64,000 nt of DNA from Anastatus disparis. Lineage: Eukaryota; Arthropoda; Insecta; Hymenoptera; Eupelmidae. The stretch is from assembly GCA_017163975.1 (NCBI GenBank), contig JAFFSR010000136.1:7809501-7873500 (forward strand), in the 5' to 3' direction. Made by a program: the position numbers and the translations under genes. The notes beneath the pieces were generated by a model. It saw only the letters and a program-made list of their open reading frames with translations, was not told the origin of the DNA and did no database searches. Below, piece by piece: positions 20,014 to 31,796 of this stretch; the stretch's first letter is position 1, and the number at the start of each line of letters is the position of its first letter.

Positions 20014-21641
20014 GATGGATCAAGAGTGCGATATTTTTCTCGAAAAAAACTGAAGGACAATTTAGGGCCTTATGGCATATAATTTTTAAAAATTACTGTT
20101 TTCTAAAAAATATAATCATTATTCCCAAAAATGTTCAAATTCTAAAAGTCTAATTTTTTATTTCTAAAATCAAAAGATTTTTTTTGTGACAAGACTCATT
20201 TTTTAAAGAATTAATCAGTCATTTTTAATTTTAAAAACCAAACCTCATTTTTAAAAATATTTTTCAAAAGATTTCAGTCGCATTTCTTGTCTAAAATAAA
20301 GCTATGTTTTCTAAAAAAATTTTATGACATTTTTATTTTGTAAAAATGAAATATTTTTTGAAAATGAATATGTAATTAAATAACAATTAAAATAATTTAC
20401 AAGTGAACTAATTTATAAGCGAAAACGTTATCAAAGAGAAATAAAGAAATTTTCCTTAAAGAAATTAGAGCTTATTTTAATAATTAATATTAATAAATTT
20501 AATTAATCAATTAATTCATTATTTTTACTAATTAATATTATTAATTTTTTATATTATTAATTTTTTATATTATTAATTTTTTATATTATTAATTTTTAAA
20601 AAATAAAAATATTTCAATATTCCTATTTGATTGCGTACAATATACACCTGCCGTTAAATATGTTTTTTCAAACGTGTAACACTAACCATGAATAATAGTT
20701 TTAAGAACGTTTTCGTCAAATGGCAAAATCTCACATTTTATCCATGGCGCAAGAAAAACTGCACAGAGTTTTATATCATGATAATAAAGCAACTGATAAA
20801 CCGCACGCCGCTGGTAATAAAGATTTTGTGTTAATGAAACGTTTAAAATGTAGATGGCATTACTCTCGTCAATTTAGTATTATTCTAAAAATTAATCAAT
20901 CTATTATGAACAATTATAATAATTATCTACTTTACTTTTTTGATGATCTTTGAAAACATTTTTTGAAAGATCTGTAAAAATTAAATTCATGAAAATATCC
21001 AAAAACAATGTAAAATTTATCATGTAAATAAAATAAAAAATGCTATTGAATTTTTAATCAATACGATATCAGATAAGCTATATATGTTAATATTAAATTT
21101 ACAATAATGAAAATGACAAAATACACTTTCATTCATTAATCAATTTATTTTTATAAAAAATATCACAAAATCTTTTTACAATATTAAGGTAGTTCTTGCG
21201 AGTACAGCTAAGGTCAAAGTCAACAGAAAAGTGAATTTAGATAATTATATAAATATATATTTATTTCTGAAAATTAAATAATTATTTTTTACGTTCTAGT
21301 ATACTATAAACATTGTATTTTTTACACGTTACGCATTTAAAATGTAAATAAATTGCCATGAACTCGATCGTGTAGTACGATGTATCCGTATATATGTATG
21401 TATACACGGCGTCTGTGACCGGCTTCACAGTCCCATAAGAACTTGTACAAAAAATTCAAACTATAAACTCTGATTTTATTAAATTTAGCATGGTAAGCTA
21501 ATAAATTAAGCATACGATCGGATTCAGAATAATAAGAAACGTTATTCTGTAGCTTCAGAATTTTCATGCAATAACCTCCTATGTAATATATTTTTTTTAA
21601 ATAGAAAGTCAATAAATATAATGAAAATAAATAATATTTTC
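20014..21641. other. Intergenic DNA with an unassigned ORF
   Basis: Mostly AT-rich. A 77-codon frame at 20720-20953 starts ATG-GCA-AAA; its first 55 codons are charged and of more even composition than the surroundings, then it turns into AT-rich low-complexity sequence. It could be part of a decayed exon or element gene, but no family is recognised and no flanking splice pattern decides it. Confidence 0.35.
20538..20598. repeat. 16-bp tandem repeat, about four copies
   Basis: TTAATTTTTTATATTA is repeated with 16-bp spacing at 20541, 20557, 20573 and 20589. Confidence 0.85.
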
Positions 21642-21718
21642 TTACACTCCACGCGAAAAGTGGGTACTTTTCTCCCTACCGGCAGAAATGAAAGCACCCA
21701 CTATTCGCGTCTCGTGTA
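21642..21718. mobile_element. 77-bp palindromic MITE
   Basis: TTACAC, then ACGCGAAAAGTGGGTACTTT at the left is mirrored by AAAGCACCCACTATTCGCGT then GTGTAA at the right. CpG-rich compared with its surroundings. Confidence 0.75.
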
Positions 21719-21724
21719 AAAAAA

Positions 21725-21856
21725 TCGTATATTCACCACGGGAGTAAATGAAAAATGCTTTAAATCGTATGTTTGTCACCCTCGCCTCCGGCTCGGGTGA
21801 CAATTTACATACGTAAGACATTTTTCTTTTTTACTCCCTAGGTGAATAATATGCTA
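21725..21856. mobile_element. 132-bp palindromic MITE with GC-rich loop
   Basis: CGTATATTCACCACGGGAGT at the left pairs with ACTCCCTAGGTGAATAATATG at the right, and AAAAATG with CATTTTT further in. The centre is CACCCTCGCCTCCGGCTCGG plus GTG, again a GC-rich hairpin. It is the direct neighbour of the previous palindrome. Confidence 0.8.
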
Positions 21857-21998
21857 TTATAATTTGTAAAATTTCGGCCAAATCTTTCATATTATAAAAG
21901 AAAGTACAACATTCATTAGATACTGCAATGACTTGATTGAAATTTCAATTGGACTCACTGTGGGTCATCTTACATCGAAAATTCTGTACCTTTAAAAT

Positions 21999-23199
21999 GC
22001 CCGTCAATCACTTTTGCCATGCCTAAGTCAAAATTAACAGATGTTAAAAGTTTTATATCTTTTTTGAAAATCATCGCATCTAAAAAAAATTAAAGATAAT
22101 TTTGAAGGTGATTGCACAAGGTTTCATTTTAAGCTCAAAGCAAATCAAAAGATACAAAATTAAGTTTTTTATCATTAAAAAAAAACTTGAAAATATTCAA
22201 AATTTTTATTTCGATTCAATTGCAGGCCAAATTAGAAGCAATAAACATAGGAACTAAAAATCCAATGGGGTTTTAAAGGTGCTTTTTCTCTTTGAAATGG
22301 CATTCTGCCGATTTATCTGCAGTATTTTTTGTCGGAGTTATAGAAAATTTTATTAAAAAATACGTTTTTTTAAATTTTAAAATATTTTTAATATAATTAG
22401 GCTTAGAAATAAAAGACTTCAAGTGAAAAAGGTTTGTATTTTAATATAAAATAAACATTTTTTTAAATTAAAAGATAGAAAAAAAATTTTTTTACTTTTT
22501 AACATGAGATTTGGAGTTTAATATTTATTATGTTTTTCTTTTATTATTACTAACCAAGAGAGTGTATGACCTTTGGGTCACAGATTTTGATGAAACTTTG
22601 GAATATATTTTAGGTTACTAAAAATCATCTAAATTCTGAAGTCGGTGATTTTTAGTACTCTTGTGCTGCTTAACTTCGAACAAGCATAACTTCGTTTTTA
22701 ATTATTATTTCTCAATTTTGAAAACAGCAAATTAAAGTTTGCTTTCTCTATTCCGAAACTTAAAAGTTATATTTTTGTCCTGGGTTTGGTGAAAAATAGA
22801 ATACGCACCACAGGAGATAAAATGGCGACTCCGAGCACATATGTGCTATGGATTTACCGGTCTCTTACCTCCCTTGGTGCGTAATATACTATTTTTAATA
22901 ATAGGGTTTATAACATATTTTAAAGAGGAAAGCCATACCTTCAAAATCTGATTAGATTTTTGATTCTACGTTTATTACTTCTATATTGGCATGCAATCGA
23001 ATCGAAATGAAAAATTTGAATATTTTCAAGTTTGTTTTTTTAACAATAAAGCCCTCAATTTTGTATCTTAAAATAAAATCTTTGACAATCACCTTCAAAA
23101 TTATCTTTAGTTTTTACAGATGCAACAATTTTCAAAAGGATACAAAACTTTTAACATTTGCTAATTTTGACATAGGCTTGGCAAAAGTGATTGACGGGC
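21999..23199. mobile_element. 1.2-kb foldback with ~220-bp inverted arms
   Basis: Left end GCCCGTCAATCACTTTTGCC and right end GGCAAAAGTGATTGACGGGC are perfect inverted copies. The arms continue through TGTCAAAATTA, AAAGTTTT, GATAATTTTGAAGGTGATTG and ATTTTGTATCTT-type blocks for about 220 bp with moderate divergence. The 750-bp centre is AT-rich and contains a nested palindrome at 22797-22904. No transposase. The open frame at 22986-23246 is simply the right arm. Confidence 0.85.
22797..22904. mobile_element. Short TIR element of the TACGCACC/GGAGGTAA family
   Basis: AATAGAATACGCACC followed by GGAGATAA at the left pairs with TTACCTCC followed by GGTGCGTAATATACTATT at the right. Its centre is the palindrome AGCACATATGTGCT. 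It is related to 30945-31203, which has TACGCATCTAGGAGGTAAAG ends. Confidence 0.75.
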
Positions 23200-24089
23200 A
23201 ACGTATGTTATGCTACATAAGGACATTACTGGTGATGGAAAAATAGTTTACATTTCTACGAATTTCATTAAAAGATTTAAATTAGAACCTTCTAGTGCAT
23301 TTAATAAAAATTTATATTCACAGAAACCAGTAAATAATACTTCTTTATTGAAAATATAAAATAATTTTTTTTTATCAAGACCTGAACATTTTTTATTTAT
23401 AAATTGCAAAATTATCTTTTAGATCTTAAAAATATAGAAAATAATACACAAAATCTTAATATTTCGATAAATTACGTTTAGTTTTATATAATTTCATATA
23501 ATTTCTGATCTCAAATATTAAATGATGAAATAATTGTTCTCGCTACTTTTTACTTAAACTGTGGATGTAAGTGTTTTGCAATGTTTCCAAGACACAATAT
23601 TATATCCGTACGAATTTCAACTTGTCTATCTTTAGATTAATGCTTTTTTTAAGTTCTTTTAAAGTAAGACTTTCATTATATCTTATAAGTTTTTCAACAT
23701 AAGTTTTCAGCTTCAGACAGAAAAAAGCTCTACAAATAGATTTGGTTGGGATCCTAGTCACAATATAATCTGATAATTTTTATTAGTTTATCTGATAAAT
23801 AGTTAAATATTAATGAAAAATCAATATTTTATTAATAAAATATTAATATTTTATAAAAAAATTAAAAAATCTATTCAAGTTTATTATTTAGCGGGAGGAA
23901 GGTACTTTCCTTCTTGTAAAAGAGGGAGAAAAGTACTTTTCTCCTGCAAAATTTTAGAAGTTAGAAATATCTTTCTTTTACTTGCTTTTCGAGTTGATAA
24001 AGTGGCCATTATTGTTGAGGTAGAAATAAAGCTTTTTTTATGATAGAATTCTCGCTGGAAGAATGTTAATACGGTCCTCTGCTATAAAA
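23200..24089. other. AT-rich DNA, no gene
   Basis: Nothing coding is supported. The inverted pair GGAAGGTACTTTCCTTC and GAAAAGTACTTTTCTCC near 23895-23945 is a small local palindrome cluster. Confidence 0.4.
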
Positions 24090-24236
24090 GAATATTGCAA
24101 TGCTAATTAGCAACGGAAGTTTTCTGTGTGTTTGTGAACGCACATGTAATTAACAGTGGTACTTGTATAAATTAGTCGAGACTAGAATTCGAACTCGGGT
24201 CCTCTATATTACCTACTGAGCCACTAACATGACCAC
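24090..24236 (-). mobile_element. tRNA-derived SINE, diverged copy
   Basis: On the minus strand: a box-A-like TTAGTGGCTCAGTAGGTAAT, a box-B GAGTTCGAATTC, then the family-specific body with ACTGTTAATTACATGTGCGT, TTCACAAACACAC and GCTAATTAGCATTGCAAT. The order and spacing match the copies at 54450, 56695 and 59568. The A-rich tail is not clear. Confidence 0.8.
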
Positions 24237-24264
24237 AAATATTAGAAAAATTGTCGAGCCCATA

Positions 24265-24339
24265 CAGCATGAAAGGTTGCTGCACGGTTTTAGTAATGAT
24301 AATTTCATTACTGAAACCTTGCAGCAACCTTTCATGCTG
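24265..24339. ncRNA. Candidate hairpin RNA, 35-bp stem
   Basis: Arms 24265-24299 and 24305-24339 pair over 35 positions with one mismatch and one G-U wobble if the plus strand is transcribed, around a 5-base loop. The stem contains CAGCATGAAAGGTTGCTGCA. It could be a microRNA-like precursor, a source of small interfering RNA, or a very short MITE (CAG...CTG ends). No known microRNA seed is recognised, and no promoter or expression evidence is visible. Confidence 0.45.
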
Positions 24340-24774
24340 GACGGAAGCCGATTATTTAATTGGGTAAAAAAGAGTGATAGCCTTTGCAAAAAATCAGAAA
24401 TCAAAAGCCTCACTCTCATTTTTCGAATTTTTTCAAATTATGATACAAATAAGAGGTATTAATGTGTATATTTGACTCGATTTGTCAAAGCAACATAAAG
24501 AAGAAAATTGTCCTTTTTTGTTTTGCACTATCGCATGTCCTAATATTGTATTATAAATGTATTATTGTACTGCCTCACAAAGTTTAAAATTTCCAGAGAT
24601 ATGCTCATATTTGATCTTTCATGTTTTTAATGTGTCGTTCATAAATAAAGTATCCAAAAAATTATACAAAACATTATTAAAAATTTCAATTTATTATATC
24701 ACATTTTATAAATTTATCTTCAAATTAAAATTATGAATAATGAAATAGATAAAAAATTAGACAACATATTAATT
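24340..24774. other. AT-rich DNA, nothing recognised
   Basis: No gene. The open frame 24229-24462 runs across the hairpin and is not accepted. Confidence 0.4.
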
Positions 24775-25150
24775 AGAAAAATCTTATTTAGGTTTATTTC
24801 GACTGCTATTCCTTTCTTCTTTAATTTTTTAACATGTTTTTATTGCTACAATCTTTACTGACTATAAATCCTAGATATGTAAAGTTTTCATAGAATTTCC
24901 ACTTCCCATCAATATTTTTCAGGTTTGCAATTACTGTATTTATTAAAAATCATTATTTCGATTTTTTCCGCGAAAGTGTTAGTTTTCTTTCTGAATAGAA
25001 AATTTTTTTAATGTGTCCACCATGTCTTCTACTGTCTCTTCGTTTTTAGCAACTAGAAAAATATCAGCAAATGCTATATTTAATATTTTGAACTTTCCTA
25101 TTTCCGTGCCACCCAACACTCACATATATAAATACAGAATAGAATTGGAT
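24775..25150 (-). pseudogene. LINE reverse-transcriptase fragment
   Basis: On the minus strand from about 25150: L-S-N-S-I-L-Y-L-Y-M, then after a stop GGTEIGKFKILNIAFADIFL, V-A-K-N-E-E-T-V-E-D-M, and in shifted frames NTFAEKIEIMIFNK, then W-K-F-Y-E-N-F-T-Y-L-G-F, then K-K-K-G-I-A-V. The order (LSP-x-LFN-like block, G-G-x-x-x-G-x-x-K-x-x-x-x-A-F/Y-A-D-D-like block, N-x-E-K-x-x-x-M-x-F, F-x-Y-L-G) is that of non-LTR reverse transcriptase palm and thumb. The catalytic YADD has decayed to FADI, and there are stops and frameshifts, so it is inactive. Confidence 0.75.
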
Positions 25151-26750
25151 AAATTTACTTATATATTATTGAATTTTTTGTTTTTGTAATTATAATACTT
25201 ATATTCATAGAATCATAAATTTTGTATTTAAATAAATCATTGATAAATTTGTTGTGATCCAACAATAATTCTTTTATAGCACTGCATAAAAAAGATTATT
25301 TAACTCTTAAAATTTTTTTTTATTTTGTTAATCTTGAAAATCTATAAAAATTGCACACATTTTAAAAGCAGAAAATAAACTACTAAACATCAACAATAAC
25401 AGCAACTCGCGCCAACCAACTGTCGTAATAAAACTACAATACCTCTCCTCTAACTCTCTTTAAAAAAATCCTTAAGAAACTTAAAGGTACAAGAAGAAGA
25501 ACAAGAAAAAAGAAATAAAGAGAAGAAGAAAAAAAGAAGAATATTTACTACACGACGCGTGCATCAGTGACGGGAGGCACGTGTTTCGGCGTTGTCTAAT
25601 TGGCGCACCTTACAAAGATATATATACATTATAAAAAAAAATAAAAAAATAAATGCGTGTGTGCAGAAAGCAGATGGCGGTCGTGATTGCAGCTGCTTAT
25701 ATTATACAGAATACTCTAGAAAAACACCTGCTTCCAATTCAAAAGGAAAGATTCACAGAATCACTGCACCTTATACGTATAGTAACACTTGACCGGTGTT
25801 CATACAGGTCCAGTTTACTTACATAAAATACTCATATATATATACACACTAAAAAGAGATTGTATAATGTTCTTATTGTTTGTTTTTTTTTTATTTTAAA
25901 ACTTTTGATTGTTTTTTTTCTTGAGGGGATTTTTCAACGACGAGAAGAAAAGTATGCTATGGCTTTTGTTATATATATATGTACAGTCTGTTATTATCGA
26001 GTTGATAGGTTGATCGCTCTATTGGAAAGAGTTTTTACTCTCCTGTTATAGTATATTGCTAAAGGAAAATACTCAGCAAGCTGGCCGTGACGCGGAAAAT
26101 TGAAACGAAACATACAATGTTAAGATGTGTGAAAAATGAAAACGTCCGCGTTAGGCTATCGACAATTGATTATGAAAGCTAACAGTTGTATTGAAGAATG
26201 TTTTATATTATTAAACTTTCCATTTAGAAAAGAATTCAATGATTTGCGGATTTTTATATATTATATTATTTTTATTTTTTTTTATTTTTCAATCAAACAA
26301 TGTATGAAATATCAATTTAACAAATCCAATATATATTATTGAAAAATTTTTTTCAATTACTTTTTATAGTAATCGAATTTATCATTTTAGATTTTCAAAC
26401 AAACACATTTTTCTAACAAATTAATTATTTTATTATTAACAACTTTTCGTTCGCTTTTTTGTTTTACAGATGTAAGTCAATATAATTAATTAATACATAC
26501 GAATATTTATGAAATATATTAATTATGTAATGAAATTAGATTTATGCGAAAAAATTTAATGGTGTATTTTAGTTAACTATATATTTAACTAGTTCCGTAT
26601 GAAATATTCTCAGGAATAATATATATAAACAATTTTTCAAAAAGTGTAGATGATAATTTTTTTCGATATTGCATTTGTAAAAATTGTTTTAAAATAAATT
26701 AGTCAACATATTTTAGAATGTTCATCCTATTTCTATTTAATCATAAACTT
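25151..26750. other. Intergenic DNA with a CpG-rich patch
   Basis: The patch at about 25550-25800 is much richer in CpG and G+C than its surroundings (CACGACGCGTGCATCAGTGA, GGCACGTG, AGATGGCGG, ACCTGCTTCC). It could be a promoter or an enhancer or a 5' exon of an unseen transcript, but no reading frame supports a coding exon. An AAGAAGAA run lies at 25490-25545. The remainder is AT-rich. Confidence 0.4.
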
Positions 26751-27383
26751 ACAAGGAGAGTGTTTCACTTTTTGGGTCGCCAATTTTGCTCAAATTTTGG
26801 GAAACGTTTCTAGATGTTGAAATATGAATAAAGCCAAAAGCCAAATTTGTTCCCCAATGCTTCATATTTTCCTAGTTACAGGATATAACTTGAGGAAAAA
26901 ATAAGATATCCTGTAAGTGATATTTCGAAAGGATTTGAGCTCAGCTTTCATTCAAAAAAATTTTAAGTTTCTAGCTATCAATGCTGAAGAACTATAAACG
27001 TTTGAAAATCTAGTAACTTTTTTCGTGAATTTCTTCCATTGCCTGTAACTAGGAAAATATGAAGCATTTGGGTCTAAAATTTTGGCTTTATTCATATTTC
27101 AACAACTAGAAACCATAGACATACAAGAATAGACTTAGTGGGCTGTGTAATAGTTGTGGTTCTTAGTATGAGAAAGAAAAACATGTATAAGATGTGTTTC
27201 TATCTTTCTCTTAAATAGAAGTTAGAAAAAGAGAGAAACACATCATATCATATTGTTTTTCTCTCGTAAGAGGGTCCAACTCGTCCGGTAAAGATACTCG
27301 AGCTATTCTCTCATGTCTATGCTAGAAACATTTCCCAAAATTTGAGCAAAATCGGTGACCCAAAGGTGAAATACTCTTCTTGT
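26751..27383. mobile_element. Foldback element (~425 bp before a nested insertion)
   Basis: ACAAGGAGAGTGTTTCACTT at the left pairs with GTGAAATACTCTTCTTGT at the right. After removing the nested element, the arms pair for about 140 bp, through GGGTC, CAAAATTTGAGCAAAAT, CATTTCCCAAAA, CAACATCTAGAAAC-type and GAATAAAGCC and GAAGCAT blocks. Non-coding. The inner part of 21999-23199 carries a related GAGAGTGTATGACCTTTGGG block at 22557. Confidence 0.85.
27114..27321. mobile_element. 208-bp MITE nested in the foldback, 8-bp duplication
   Basis: CTAGAAAC is exactly duplicated at 27106-27113 and 27322-27329. The ends are CATAGACATACAAGAATAG and its near-inverse CTATTCTCTCATGTCTATG. Removing the element restores pairing of the host foldback arm. 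The interior is palindromic (AGAAAGAAAAACATG against its diverged complement). The 8-bp duplication fits a hAT-like element. Confidence 0.92.
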
Positions 27384-30300
27384 TATTATAATTCATAAAA
27401 TTCTGTATAACGTTTTAATATAATATGCAAATATTGATTGTAAATTGTCGGTCGTGTTAGAATTTTTAATAAAATTTAATTAGATATATAAAATTATTGA
27501 AGTGATAAAAAATTCTTACCCTTAATTATAAATATAATGAAAAACAGTATTCTTAAAAAAAAATTCTTTTTTATTATTTTAATTTCATAAAATTATTATA
27601 TTATAATACCAATTATTAATAATTTATAGAAAATTTTATTAAACTATTAAAATATTTATTAAAATTTATAATTAACTTAGACATTCTCGGCTAGTGCATT
27701 AAATTATTGTTATTATTATTGCATGGAACAATAGAGTATGCGCTATTTGTGTTAATGAAATGATAACTTTGCTAATATTAAGACTTATCATTGATAACAT
27801 TGATACACCAATTTTTAAGTGACAATTACGGTGTTTTAATTAATCGCTGGTAATACAAATCAAGTTTCTTACGAACTCATTATAGACAAAAATTCAGATA
27901 TACATGAAATTATACTTTCAATGTTCAAATATATATCATAAAAATTACATTTAAAAACATCATGTATAATTTAATTCTTCTTATCATGTCTCCCTTCAAA
28001 AAAAAGGCAGAAGAAAAAAATTTGCGATTGAAATTGCAAACTATATATATGTATATATAGACCATAATTAATCCCGGCAATCTGCCAACTCGTAAGCTGG
28101 CTACTACTGAAAGTTTACGCGCGAATGTGCAAACCTCGTGCGCGCTGAGTGAGATCGAGCCTTTGACAGGTGCTAGTCGAAATGGGCTAAAATTTTGTGC
28201 CTCTCTAAATCGACCTGTCAAATGTCTGTATTTTACTGCGATGCTTGATCTTTTTTTTTTGTTTTTTTGTTTTTTTTTTCATTGTTATGAGTGAGAGGAT
28301 ATCGTTAAAAGCCTTTGTAAAAGGGATAAAAGTTTTGTTTGTTTTTTTTCACGTACAAAAATGGAGTGTAAATTTTTTTGGATAATTTTTTTAAATAATA
28401 GAACTTTTGAAAAACTAGCGAACTATTGTAAACAGACTAAAAAAATAGTTTTGAACTTTTTTTTGAAAACAAATTAAATTTGTTTTAGAAAAGTTCATAC
28501 TTCTTTTTAGTAAAATTATGATAATTAATTTAATACATAATACTCAGTTATGTTAAAAAAGTAAATCCATGTTAATATATAGATATATTTTTTTTCGTAT
28601 CCAAAGTTTAGCATTAAACTGTAATTTATGCTAATGGCCATCCTGTATTTTCTATATTTACATATTCGTACTTTGAATATTATACATCAAAGGCAGTCGT
28701 TTACTCAGACCTTTTCCACGTGATAACTTACGTGACTATCATTACGCTAAACTAGCGTATGTATCCCTTTGAATAGAAATTTCTTTTTTTTTTCTTAGCC
28801 TTGATCATCGCGATTATACTTTTTTTTTCTTTTTAAATATTGTAATATTTTAAATATTGATAAATTGCGTGCTTTTTATAGAAATTTTAATCGTTAATAC
28901 AAAAATTTTACAGTGTATTCGCATTGAGTTTTCACAGTGTATTCGCAAGATACATTTTTAAAATAAACTTCGTTAATTAAATAAAATCTTAATACGCCTT
29001 TGTATTAATTAACGTTTCATATAAAACGTTTTTATGAAATTATTGGCTATAAATTACGTGAAAAAAAATTGATTATTATATATTTTATAGACAGCTTTCA
29101 ATATATTCTACAAAATATGAAATATATTTAACGATGTATGAAATTCTGCATCGAAAACGAATATTTACTTATTGTACGTAACTTCATTATATATTAACAA
29201 ACTTTGGAAAATAAAATAATCAAAATGTTTGTTTTATTATTTTTTTTTTCTTAATTTTTATAACGTATTTAAATCCAAACGTTATAATTAAATTAATTAT
29301 ACTCATATCTTCAATTTTCGAGTCTAGCAATTTTAATAATTAAACATATGAATATTGTATACACGAATATTCAAGTGAATATGTTCATGCGCATTTAGAT
29401 TAATGCGTTAGCAGTAAGCTCATAAGTACTCGTGAATTGTATAATTAATGCAGATTTATCGCATTTTTATATGAAATTATAATATTAGATGATTTGCGTT
29501 AAGTCAGTCACTGTTTACATTAATAATCATGAATTTTTAACGAAAATATTTCAAATAATCAATCAAGTATTTAAGATTTAAGATTTGCGTATAATTTAAA
29601 TTTTTTTAACTTATACGGTTCTTAAAGAATGTAATTATATTATTCAAAGTGTAAAAAAAGATGAGACTTTGTTTTTTTTTTTAAACTTGATGACTATTAC
29701 GTTGTAATTTTAGCGTGAAGGTATGAAATAAAGGAAGCGCGTTAAAGCAGCATTAAGATAAAAAAAATGAAAAGAAAAAAAAGTAAAGTTTTAAGATAAA
29801 GAAAGCTCATGGATCAAGGATGAAAGAAAATGCGATTTTGTAGATAAGAATAATACCGAATTTAATATGGGCGCCTTGAGGCTCTCGTTTTAATCATTTA
29901 ATCGAGTCGCTTCGTCGCATCGTCTCACCTTGATGAAAGCTTCTAGAGAAAGCTTTCTCCGCTGGAAAGGGTCATAGCAATTACTTAAAAATCTAGCTTT
30001 CTCTCTCTCTCTTTTTCTCGGATTTAACTTTTCCTTCTATACCCCTCTTTCTCTCGATTTCTCATCTACCTTAATCTACTTCCTTTTGCCCTTTTTTCCA
30101 AGCTGTACATAAAGCAAAGCAGAAAGAGAGAGAAAGAGAGAAAAGCTATAGTCGTTTACTTGAAAATCCAACTTCTATTTTCTCTCTGTGTTGGCTACTG
30201 TGATTCTACGTTTTCGTTTCTTTTTTCGTTTGTTTATTTGTTAGTGGATTTATACTTTACCCTTTAGTTGCGGTAGCTGAAAAGAAAATTGATGAAATAT

Positions 30301-30944
30301 AAACAAAATTAACGTCGGCAAAGATCTCTTAAATTTGCTTGATTTTTAAAATTATAAATGTGTATATATACATATATTTTATGACATTCATTAAAATTCA
30401 CTTATTTTCTATTATACAACTAATATGTTGAATTAAATAAAAAAAATTAATTTTAAATATATTTAAATATTGAAACAATATTGTATTAATTACACCACAT
30501 TAACGATTAACAAATTAATCGTATTAATAAATATCCTGATATTATTCTGTACATTAATATATGTGCAATAAATTAATGTACTTTGTAATTAAAATGATTT
30601 TGAAATTCCACTTAATTAGTTTTAGCTGTTAATTGTGATATTTGAAAATTTTATGAGAAAAAGCTATAATTTTAGAATTACATTTAAATACTCATAGAGA
30701 GAATGTAAAGATGTTGGAGTTAGAAGATTTTCTTTTAATTGAGAGTAGAGAATTAATAAAGAATTAATAAATCAAACCGAATTCGTTTGACTTAATACTC
30801 AATTATTCTAAAGTTCTAAACTATTTTGTTTGAATTGTAGATTTAAAAATAAAATTGAATTTTCTTTAAAAGTTTACAGATTTTCAAGAAACATTTCGAT
30901 TTAGAAAAAAATGCCTAAGATGATTAATCGATTCAACCATCATG
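27384..30944. other. Intergenic DNA with two notable patches
   Basis: No gene supported. 28070-28240 is a CpG-rich patch (GCGCGAATGTGC, TGCGCGCTGAGTGAG, CTTTGACAGGTG) in otherwise AT-rich DNA. 29995-30145 has a (CT)n tract followed about 100 bases later by a (GA)n tract. Several pairs of poly-T runs occur. Possible regulatory DNA, not demonstrated. Confidence 0.4.
29995..30147. repeat. (CT)n tract followed by (GA)n tract
   Basis: CTCTCTCTCTCT at 29999-30012 is matched by AGAGAGAGAAAGAGAGA at 30123-30141, so the two could pair. A similar arrangement is at 47697-47880. Confidence 0.7.
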
Positions 30945-31203
30945 ATATAGTGTATTACGCATCTAGGAGGTAAAGAATTGGCGAGTCTATAGCGCATATG
31001 AATTGTCGCCCGAGCCAAACACGATTTCACCTTTCATGGTGCAAATTCTATTTTTCACCATACCCTGGCCGAAAGTACCACTTTCACTCCCAGCTTCGAA
31101 ACGCAAGAGTAAAGTGGTGACCCCTCGTCTTCAGTTTGGGTAGTAATTTATGTGTGTTTTGGACTCGCCAATCTTTTACCTCCCTAAATGCGTATTCTAT
31201 TAC
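30945..31203. mobile_element. TIR element of the TACGCA/GGAGGTAA family
   Basis: GTATTACGCATCTAGGAGGT then GAATTGGCGAGTC at the left pair with GACTCGCCAATCTTTTACCT then AAATGCGTATTCTATT at the right. The centre (31049-31150) carries a partial copy of the neighbouring CACTATACCC element (ATTTTTCACCATACCCTGG), so it is composite. Confidence 0.75.
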
Positions 31204-31290
31204 TTTCATTGTATCCAGGTCGAAAGTATCACTTTTGCGATTTGGAGTCGAGAGTATAATTGGCACTTTCGACTAGGGTATAGTGAAAAA
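31204..31290. mobile_element. ~87-bp palindromic MITE
   Basis: TTTCATTGTATCCAGGTCGA at the left pairs with TCGACTAGGGTATAGTGAAA at the right; AAAGTATCACTTT lies on the inner side. It abuts the previous element, which holds a partial copy of it at 31049-31085. Confidence 0.7.
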
Positions 31291-31421
31291 ATAAAAATAT
31301 TCCAGAGAATAATATACTTGAATAATTGATATTATATTTATGGTTGATTAACTTTTACTTTTATAATTTTTAAACCTATTGATCTTTTTGGACACAATTT
31401 TTTAACTTCAAAAGATTTTAA

Positions 31422-31796
31422 AGGGATGTAAAACGGACACTACACTATTACTCATAAATATTGCCTATCTTTTCATTTTATTGCAAGATTTCAGGAAAAT
31501 AAATACATTATCTTGTAGTATGTACCATGTACATTATTCAGTTAAATGTTTAAATAAATTCCTTCATTACTTTTTAATAACTTTGGGTTCTAATATCATA
31601 TATTAAAATTTTTCTATTTTGTGCCAGAAACCCAAAGTTATTAAAAACTTATGAATGAATTTATTTAAAAATGTAACTCAATAATGTTCACGATACATAT
31701 TACAAGCTAATGTATTTATTTTCCTGGAATTTTGCAATGAAATGAAAAGATAGGCAATATTTATGATTACAGCTGTAGTGTCCGTTTTACATCTCC
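31422..31796. mobile_element. TTAA-flanked foldback, complete 375-bp copy
   Basis: TTAA at 31418-31421 and 31797-31800. The ends are AGGGATGTAAAACGGACACT and its inverse AGTGTCCGTTTTACATCTCC. The arms pair for about 180 bp (CATAAATATTGCCTATCTTT; TAACTTTGGGTT), leaving a very short centre. A truncated copy is at 15345-15655. TTAA duplication suggests piggyBac-type mobilisation. The open frame beginning 31763 is part of the arm and not a gene. Confidence 0.9.
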
